A stretch of DNA of 64,000 nucleotides from Conexibacter sp. DBS9H8 (GTDB lineage Bacteria; Actinomycetota; Thermoleophilia; Solirubrobacterales; Solirubrobacteraceae): contig NZ_CP097128.1 in NCBI RefSeq assembly GCF_023330685.1, positions 1,426,001 to 1,490,000 of the forward strand. Direction: 5' to 3'. Below are positions 58,338 through 64,000 of the stretch, piece by piece. A program made the position numbers and the translations under genes. The notes beneath the pieces are model-generated. The model was not told the DNA's origin and did not search any database. It saw only the letters and a program-made list of their open reading frames with translations. Every line of letters starts with the position of its first letter. Within the stretch, counting starts at the first letter, position 1.

Positions 58338-59515
58338 GCGCGACCGCCACCACCGTTGAGCTGCCGGTCACCGGCGACCGCCAGGAAAGCCCGGAGTGGG
58401 TACGAATCTCCTACGCGAGCGCGCTCGCGCTCGGGTTCAAATCCGGCCGGTTCAGTCGTCCGTTCCCGTTCGGCGGGATCAACCTGCTGCTCTCCTATGA
58501 CCGCGGTTGCTCCTCGGACTGCGGCTACTGCGGCCTCGCCCGCAACCGGCCCGGCGAGTATGAGGAGAAGTCCTTCATCCGGGTGGAGTGGCCGCTGGTG
58601 GCCACCGACGAGCTGATCGCGCGGCTCGTCCGCCACCAGGCGTCGCTGACCCGGCTGTGCATCTCCATGGTCACTCACGGACGCGCGTTCGCCGACACGC
58701 TGGAGATCACCCGTCGGATCACCGCGCAGGTCGACGCTCCGCTGTCCCTGCTCGTCGCGCCCCCGACCCTCAATCGTGACCGGCTCGCCGCCTTCCGCGC
58801 CGCGGGCGCGGACATGATCGGGATCGGGATGGACGCCGTCACCGAGGACCTGTTCGCGTCGCTGCGGACCAACGTTCCCCAGGGCGGCCTGCGCTGGGAT
58901 CAGTACTGGTCGATCGTCGGTCACGCCCGCGAGATCTTCGGGGCCTGGAAGGTCAACTGCCACACCCTTGTCGGGCTCGGCGAGTGCGACGCGGACCTGC
59001 TGGGGATCTTCGACCGCCTGCTCGACCAGGAGATCTTCTCCTACCTGTTCTGCTTCAACCCCGAGCCGGACTCGCGGATGGGGCATCTGCCCAAGACACC
59101 GCTGCAGCGCTGGCGCCGGATCCAGCTCGCGAAGTTCCTGTTGGAGGAGCGTGGCCTCGAGCTGTCGGCCTTCGGCTTCGACGACGACGGGACGCTCAGT
59201 GCGATCGCCGCCCCCCGTGCGCTCGTGGAGGAGGTGATCGCCGACGGGCATGCGTTCATGACCAACGGCTGCCCCTCCAGCGGCGGTGAGCCCGGCTGCA
59301 CCCGGCCGATGGGCAGCTGGCGCCCGACCGAGGCGCCGCGTGACTTCCCCTGGAAACCGACGGCGGCGGAAACCGACGGGATCCGCGCGGACCTCGCTCT
59401 CGACGAGCTGATCCGGCCCGCCCCCGCGCGGACCCGTCCGCGTGAGCGGTGGGCCCCGCCGGCGGCCGGACGGGTGAGGGCCCATGTTGATTCCGATCAA
59501 GGAGAGAGAGCATGA
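58334..59515 (+). CDS. LipS-type radical SAM lipoyl synthase subunit (second)
   Basis: A 393-residue radical SAM protein with GCSSDCGYCGLARN (C-x3-C-x2-C) near residue 57. SLTRLCISMVTHGRAFADTLEIT, LLVAPPTLNRDRLAAFRAAGADMIGIGMDAVTEDLF and HTLVGLGECDADL are biotin-synthase-like features. A C-terminal MTNGCPSS...CTRPMGSW region adds two Cys that could hold an auxiliary cluster serving as sulfur donor. GTG overlaps the previous stop. It completes a LipS1/LipS2-like pair; which is which I cannot tell. Confidence 0.87.
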   Translation: MSATATTVELPVTGDRQESPEWVRISYASALALGFKSGRFSRPFPFGGINLLLSYDRGCSSDCGYCGLARNRPGEYEEKSFIRVEWPLVATDELIARLVRHQASLTRLCISMVTHGRAFADTLEITRRITAQVDAPLSLLVAPPTLNRDRLAAFRAAGADMIGIGMDAVTEDLFASLRTNVPQGGLRWDQYWSIVGHAREIFGAWKVNCHTLVGLGECDADLLGIFDRLLDQEIFSYLFCFNPEPDSRMGHLPKTPLQRWRRIQLAKFLLEERGLELSAFGFDDDGTLSAIAAPRALVEEVIADGHAFMTNGCPSSGGEPGCTRPMGSWRPTEAPRDFPWKPTAAETDGIRADLALDELIRPAPARTRPRERWAPPAAGRVRAHVDSDQGERA

Positions 59516-60279
59516 AGATCGTCGTGCCGCTCAAGCAGACGGTCGACCTTGTCGAGGAGCTCGAGCTCAACGACGAGGCGACCGACGTCGAACGGGAGTA
59601 CCTCACGTTCAAGCTCAACGAATGGGACGAGCAGGCGCTTGAGGAGGCGCTGCTGCTCAAGGACGCCGGCGTCGCGAGCGTCACCGTCGTCGGGCTCGAG
59701 GAGGAGGACATCGACCAGAGCCTGTACTCGGCGCTCGCCAAGGGGGCCGACGAGGCGGTCAAGCTGACCGGCGACTTCTCCGCCGGCGTCTCCAGTCACC
59801 GGCGCGCGGCGATCCTCGCCGATTATCTCCAGGGGGCCGGCTATGACGCGGTGCTGATCGGCGTCCAGACCCCCGAGGACCTCGACGGCCAGGCCGGCGG
59901 GATCCTCGCCGGCCTGCTCAACGTCCCCCACGTCTCGGTCGCCGTCGGGGTCGAACCCCTCGACGCGGGCCTGAAGGTCACCCAGGAGTTCGGAGCCGGG
60001 GTCGCCCACGAGCTCGCCGTCACCGGGCCGGCGGTGATCGGCGTCCAGGCGGCCCGCCAGGCTCCGCGCTATGTCCCGATCTCCCGCATCCGTGCGGCGA
60101 TGGGGGAGGGCGGGCTGTCGGAGGTCCCCGCCCCCGAGGTGGACGTTCCCGCCGGGCTCACCGTCCGGCGGATGTATGCCCCCGAGTCGAGCTCGCACGC
60201 GGAGATGCTCTCCGGCGGCGTCGACGCGGTCGCCGCCCGGATCGTCGAAATCATCCGTGAGAGAGGAGTTCTGAAATGA
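59512..60279 (+). CDS. etfB: Electron transfer flavoprotein beta subunit
   Basis: A 255-residue EtfB: MKIVVPLKQTVDLVEELELN, the recognition loop region LNEWDEQALEEALLL, VLIGVQTPEDLDGQAGGILAGLL and the ISRIRAAM segment. With EtfA it forms a heterodimeric FAD carrier. Whether it is a bifurcating type cannot be decided by eye. ATG 59512 with AAGGAG upstream, overlapping the LipS-type stop by 4 nt. Its place inside the sHdr operon suggests it accepts sHdr or lipoate electrons. Confidence 0.93.
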   Translation: MKIVVPLKQTVDLVEELELNDEATDVEREYLTFKLNEWDEQALEEALLLKDAGVASVTVVGLEEEDIDQSLYSALAKGADEAVKLTGDFSAGVSSHRRAAILADYLQGAGYDAVLIGVQTPEDLDGQAGGILAGLLNVPHVSVAVGVEPLDAGLKVTQEFGAGVAHELAVTGPAVIGVQAARQAPRYVPISRIRAAMGEGGLSEVPAPEVDVPAGLTVRRMYAPESSSHAEMLSGGVDAVAARIVEIIRERGVLK

Positions 60280-61223
60280 GCCAGGAGATCTTCGTCCTCG
60301 TCGAGCACCACAACGGTGAGGTGACCGATGCGACCCATGAGTGCCTCGGACAGGCCGAGGCGCTCGGCGGTCCGACCGTCGCCGTGCTGCTGCACAGCGG
60401 CGAGCGTGCGCTCGCCGACGGGCTCTACGCCGACCGGGTGCTCAGCGTTGACGACGCCGCCTTCTCCCACTTCCTGCCCGAGGCCTACGCCGCCGCGCTC
60501 GCCGCGCTCGTTCGCGACCGCGACCCGCGGCTCGTGCTGATCGCCAACTCGACGGTCGGGATCGACGTCGGCGGGCCGCTGTCGGCCCGCACCGGACGAC
60601 CGCTGGTGGCCTACTGCAAGGGCCTGGCCGTCGAGGGTGACACGATCCTCGCGACCAGCCAGGTCTACGGCGGCAAGCTCAACGCCGAGGTCGAGATCGC
60701 CGGGCCGGCGATCGTGACGATGGTCGCCGGCGCGACGGCGCCCGCGGAGGGCAGCCCCGGCAGCGTCGAGGACGTCGCCGCCCCCGAACTCGGCGGGCTC
60801 CAGACCCGGTTCCTGACCCGGATCGAGCCGGACGGCAGTGACGTCGACATCACCGGCGAGGAGATCCTCGTCTCCGTCGGTCGGGGTATCGGCGGGGAGG
60901 ACAACATCGGACTCGCCCAGGAGCTCGCCGACGCGATCGGCGGGACCGTCTCCGGGTCACGGCCGGTGACTGACGCCGGCTGGCTGGCCAAGACCCGGCA
61001 GGTCGGCAAGTCCGGACGCAAGGTCAAGCCGAAGCTGTATCTCGCCTGCGGGATCTCCGGCGCCCCCGAGCATCTCGAGGGGATGTCCGACGCGGAGCTG
61101 ATCATCGCGATCAACACGGATGAGAAGGCGCCGATCTTCGACGTCGCCCACTACGGCAGCACCGAGGACCTCTTCGACCTGCTGCCGGCGCTGACCGAGG
61201 CCCTTGAGGGCGTCACCGCGTAA
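60276..61223 (+). CDS. etfA: Electron transfer flavoprotein alpha subunit
   Basis: A 315-residue EtfA. The C-terminal FAD-binding region is complete: VGRGIGGEDNIGLAQELADAIGGTVSGSRPVTDAGWL, RQVGKSGRKVKPKLYLACGISGAPEHLEGM and INTDEKAPIFDVAHYG. ATG overlaps the etfB stop. Next gene 31 nt downstream is the presumed membrane partner. Confidence 0.95.
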   Translation: MSQEIFVLVEHHNGEVTDATHECLGQAEALGGPTVAVLLHSGERALADGLYADRVLSVDDAAFSHFLPEAYAAALAALVRDRDPRLVLIANSTVGIDVGGPLSARTGRPLVAYCKGLAVEGDTILATSQVYGGKLNAEVEIAGPAIVTMVAGATAPAEGSPGSVEDVAAPELGGLQTRFLTRIEPDGSDVDITGEEILVSVGRGIGGEDNIGLAQELADAIGGTVSGSRPVTDAGWLAKTRQVGKSGRKVKPKLYLACGISGAPEHLEGMSDAELIIAINTDEKAPIFDVAHYGSTEDLFDLLPALTEALEGVTA

Positions 61224-61254
61224 GCGGCGGATCTGAGGAGAGGGAGGAGAGAGG

Positions 61255-63384
61255 ATGGCCGAGCCGATATTCCCGATCGTCTTCGGGATCGCGATGCTCA
61301 CCTTCGCGGTGACCCTGTTCCGTCGCGCGCGGCTGCTGCTGGCAGCCGCGCCCGCGGCGCGCTTTGACCACATCCCCCAGCGGCTGCGGCGGATGACGAT
61401 CGACGCGCTCGCCCAGCGCAAGTTCCTGCGCGGCGAGCAGCCCGCCGGGATCATGCACGCGATCATCTTCTGGGCGTTCATGGTGTTGTTGTTGCAGGTG
61501 ATCACCCTGTTCGGCGGGGCGTTCAACTACAACTTCCACATCCCCGGGTTCGGGGCCAACCAGATCCTCGGGCCGCCGTTTTTCCTCGCCCGCGACATCC
61601 TCGAGTTCGGGGTCATCGTCGCGGTCTCCTACATGCTCTACCGGCGCCTCATCGCCCACACCCCGCGCCTGTTCGGCCTCGGCCGGGCCGAGGACCGCTA
61701 CCGCCAGGCCCCGCACTGGGAGGGGATCCTCATCCTCCTGTTCATCTTGATGATCATGGTCGGCGGGCTGCTCCACGACGCCGGCCTGCTTGTCGCCAAC
61801 CACACACACGGCAACGCGCGCACGTTCGCGCCGCTGACCGCCCTCGTCGCCGACCTGCTCTCGGGGCTGTCGGCCCACAGCGCCCTGATCGTCTCCAAGG
61901 TCGGCTGGTGGATGCACAACGTCACCGTGGTGACGTTCCTCAACCTGCTGCCGCTCTCCAAGCACTTCCACATCATCACCGCGGTCCCGAACGTGTTCTT
62001 CTCCAAGCTCACGCCCGAGACCGCCCCGCGGACCTTCGCGGTCACCCACGTCCCCGCCTCCGTCGCCCGGCTCGACCCTCCGCCGAAGGAGCGTCCGGGT
62101 GTGGCGACCCTCGCCGACGTCACCTGGAAGCAGGTGCTCGACTCGTTCTCCTGCACCGAATGTGGACGCTGCAGCTCGGTCTGTCCGGCGACCGCGAGCG
62201 GCGCACCGCTCGCACCCCGCCAGGTGATCCTCGACATCCGCGACCGCCTCTACCGCCACCCCGACGAGCAGCACGGGGCCGTCGCGGGCGCCGAGCCGCT
62301 GATCGGCGCCGACGTCCTATGGTCCTGCACGACCTGCATGGCCTGCGTTGAGGCCTGCCCGGTCGGGATCGAGCACGTGCCGACGATCGTCGACATGCGC
62401 CGCACCCTGGTGGACCGCGGCGAGATGGAACCGCTGTTGCAGAAGACGCTGGAGAACTTCTCCAAGCAGGGCAACTCCTACGGCAAGTCGGCGAAGATGC
62501 GCGCCCGCTGGACCAAGGAGCTCGACTTCAGCATCCCGGACGCGCGCAAGGAACCCGTCCAGTACCTGTGGTTCGTCGGGGACTTCGCCTCCTTTGACGA
62601 GCGCGTCCAGGCGGCCTCGCGCCGGGTCGCGCGGATCCTCCACGGCGCCGGCGTCTCCTTCGGGATGCTCTATGACGGGGAGCGCAACGCCGGCAACGAC
62701 GTCCGCCGGGTCGGGGAGGAGGGCCTGTTCGAGCTGCTGGTCGAGCACAACCTCGGCGCCCTCGCCGACGCCGAGTATGAGGCGATCTTCACCACCGACC
62801 CGCACTCGCTGAACACGCTGCGCAACGAGTACCCCGCCTACGGACTCGACAAGCCCGTCTACCACTACACCGAACTGCTCGCCGAGCTCGTCCAGGCCGG
62901 ACAGATCCGGCTCACCACCCCGCTGACGGGGACGCGGGTCACCTACCACGACCCCTGCTATCTCGCCCGCTACAACCGGATCACCGACGCCCCGCGGGCG
63001 CTGATCGCCGCCAGCGGCGCGCAGCTGATCGAGATGCCCCGGCACGGCACGAACACATTCTGCTGCGGGGCCGGCGGCGGCCGGGTGTGGATGGACGACT
63101 CAGGTCTCACCGAACGGCCGAGTGAGCAGCGGATCAGGGAGGCCCAGGCGCTCGGGGAACTCGACTACTTCATCGTCAGCTGCCCCAAGGACCTCGCGAT
63201 GTACTCGGATGCGGCCAAGACGGTCGGGGCGAGCTTTGCGGTGGCCGAGCTGACCGCCCTGATCGAACCGGCCCTCGCCGCCGCCGAGCCGCTGCTCGCC
63301 GGGGTCGGGGCGGGCGCGAGCGCGATGGCCGACGGGGCCGAGCCGGCCGGAGCCGGGTCGCCGGCCGGTGAGGACGGGGAGTGA
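61255..63384 (+). CDS. Membrane Fe-S/CCG oxidoreductase (EtfD/HdrF-like, ETF:menaquinone oxidoreductase candidate)
   Basis: 709 residues. The N-terminal ~235 form a NarI-like heme-b membrane domain of five to six helices with candidate ligands MHAIIFW and HNVTVVTFLNLLPLSKHFHI. Then come two [4Fe-4S] motifs: CTECGRCSSVC from 300 and CTTCMACVEAC from 358. A CCG domain follows: HDPCYLARYN (C568), FCCGAGGGRVW (C603-604) and SCPKD (C643). The layout matches EtfD/EMO proteins that pass ETF electrons to menaquinone. The soluble half parallels sHdrB3 in this operon. ATG 61255 follows a purine-rich GAGAGGGAGGAGAGAGG leader. Confidence 0.9.
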   Translation: MAEPIFPIVFGIAMLTFAVTLFRRARLLLAAAPAARFDHIPQRLRRMTIDALAQRKFLRGEQPAGIMHAIIFWAFMVLLLQVITLFGGAFNYNFHIPGFGANQILGPPFFLARDILEFGVIVAVSYMLYRRLIAHTPRLFGLGRAEDRYRQAPHWEGILILLFILMIMVGGLLHDAGLLVANHTHGNARTFAPLTALVADLLSGLSAHSALIVSKVGWWMHNVTVVTFLNLLPLSKHFHIITAVPNVFFSKLTPETAPRTFAVTHVPASVARLDPPPKERPGVATLADVTWKQVLDSFSCTECGRCSSVCPATASGAPLAPRQVILDIRDRLYRHPDEQHGAVAGAEPLIGADVLWSCTTCMACVEACPVGIEHVPTIVDMRRTLVDRGEMEPLLQKTLENFSKQGNSYGKSAKMRARWTKELDFSIPDARKEPVQYLWFVGDFASFDERVQAASRRVARILHGAGVSFGMLYDGERNAGNDVRRVGEEGLFELLVEHNLGALADAEYEAIFTTDPHSLNTLRNEYPAYGLDKPVYHYTELLAELVQAGQIRLTTPLTGTRVTYHDPCYLARYNRITDAPRALIAASGAQLIEMPRHGTNTFCCGAGGGRVWMDDSGLTERPSEQRIREAQALGELDYFIVSCPKDLAMYSDAAKTVGASFAVAELTALIEPALAAAEPLLAGVGAGASAMADGAEPAGAGSPAGEDGE

Positions 63385-63842
63385 GGATGGTGACCCCGTG
63401 TGTCTCACCCGCCCTCGCCCGTGCTCTCGCCGCCCGGCTGCGCGACGCCACCGCCGCCGGGGAACAGCTGGCCTCCTTCGCATTCTCCGAGGGCGCCCCC
63501 GCACCCGGGCCCGAACTGATCGCCGGGGAGGAGCGCGCCGTCGCCCATGACTTCCTCCTGCGCGTCCTCCACGGCGTGTCGGAGCCGCTCGCCTGGGAGC
63601 TGCTCGCCCAGGCGGTCGCCGGCGCGGAGCGAACCGGTCTCGACGCCCTCACCGCGGCGGTCGGGCTGCCGCGCCTGGCCGTCACCGAGCGGGTCAACGC
63701 GCTCATCCAGCTCGGTCTGCTCACCCGCGATCTCGAGCATGACGCGGTCGCGGTCACCCCGGCCGGGGAGGCGATCTTCGAGCTCGTCTGCGAGCTCGAC
63801 GCCGAGATCGCCGGCTGGCTGGAGAAACGCCGGAAGGGCTGA
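63381..63842 (+). CDS. Winged-helix-like hypothetical protein in the sHdr operon
   Basis: About 153 residues. The second half looks like a winged helix (LDALTAAVGLPRLAVTERVNALIQLGLLTRDLEHDAVAVTPAGEAIFELV). The first half is helical with no recognised domain. The GTG at 63381 overlaps the stop of the membrane oxidoreductase gene (GTGA); ATG 63387 is the alternative. It could be an operon-encoded regulator or a structural partner. I do not recognise the family. Confidence 0.65.
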   Translation: MRMVTPCVSPALARALAARLRDATAAGEQLASFAFSEGAPAPGPELIAGEERAVAHDFLLRVLHGVSEPLAWELLAQAVAGAERTGLDALTAAVGLPRLAVTERVNALIQLGLLTRDLEHDAVAVTPAGEAIFELVCELDAEIAGWLEKRRKG

Positions 63843-63846
63843 GCGT

Positions 63847-64000
63847 GTGCGCTGTCCGTTCTGTCCATTCACCGGCGCGCGCGGTGACGTCCACGCCCAC
63901 CTCGTCAGCGAACACGCCGACGGGGTCGAGATCTGGGCGATCAGTGACTCGCGGCGGCGTTACCTCGTCACCTGTCCGGTGTGCGGCGCCGCCCATGAGG
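63847..64000 (+). CDS. Zinc-finger-like protein, partial (runs off window)
   Basis: From the GTG at 63847 the frame is open to the right edge (51 codons). It begins RCPFCPFTG, then DVHAHLVSEHAD, a C2H2-like arrangement, then a second CPVCGAAH pair. Five nt after the previous stop, so probably the same operon. A small zinc-binding protein; function unknown and the C-terminus is not seen. Confidence 0.55.
   Translation, partial: MRCPFCPFTGARGDVHAHLVSEHADGVEIWAISDSRRRYLVTCPVCGAAHE

Overview
This is one contiguous stretch of a very GC-rich, gene-dense genome. The genes are mostly packed head to tail with 4-nt ATGA or GTGA overlaps. The mix points to an actinobacterium, most likely class Thermoleophilia (Solirubrobacterales-like): a glycine-rich/Ig-like secreted protein with a basic C-terminal domain, an ECF sigma factor fused to a zinc finger and membrane tail, a cupin-TPR protein, an F420-type PPOX protein, and menaquinone-type respiratory parts. 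The taxon is an inference from gene content. No rRNA or marker gene is present to settle it.

Layout. 1-9 kb: a PilZ-containing cellulose-synthase-like glycosyltransferase (runs off the left edge), a CheW/receiver/GGDEF signalling locus with decayed cheB/cheR pieces, a cupin-TPR gene, a cation/proton antiporter, a PPOX protein, a glyoxalase-family protein and an arsR-glutaredoxin-SHOCT-methyltransferase operon. Several genes here carry single-base frame breaks, mostly at G/C runs. 9-15 kb: tRNA-Arg, then an operon of an unknown gene, argG, argH and an M20 peptidase, followed by CsbD and an alpha/beta hydrolase. 15-23 kb: exported proteins (Ig-like, GH3, penicillin-acylase family), two tRNA-Ser genes and glutathione peroxidase. 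23-28 kb: a fatty-acid hydroxylase-like gene and carotenoid genes crtY, crtI, crtB. 28-38 kb: a PucR-like regulator, amt, stress proteins, Bax-inhibitor-1 family, a sigma-like small protein and sdhCAB. 38-47 kb: membrane-tethered ECF sigma factor, SDR, GH63-like hydrolase, a compositionally mosaic GT2 gene, a disulfide oxidoreductase and mutY.

47.8-64 kb is the most notable part: a sulfur-oxidation island of the sulfur-oxidising heterodisulfide-reductase-like (sHdr) type. A divergent regulatory region separates arsR-dsrE2 (minus strand) from a long plus-strand operon: tusA, dsrE3, shdrC1, shdrB1, shdrA, a conserved unknown gene (H), a fused shdrC-B (B3), a lipoate ligase, lbpA (GcvH-like lipoate carrier), a LipS-type radical SAM gene, a second lipoate ligase-like gene, a second radical SAM gene, etfB, etfA, and a 709-residue membrane Fe-S/CCG oxidoreductase. 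Two small uncharacterised genes (winged helix; zinc finger) follow. Read together, TusA and the DsrE proteins would deliver sulfane sulfur to the sHdr complex. LbpA would carry sulfur or electrons on lipoate made by the dedicated LipS/Lpl enzymes. Electrons would leave via ETF and the membrane protein to menaquinone. No sox, dsrAB, sqr or sor gene is in the window, so the entry substrate is not visible.
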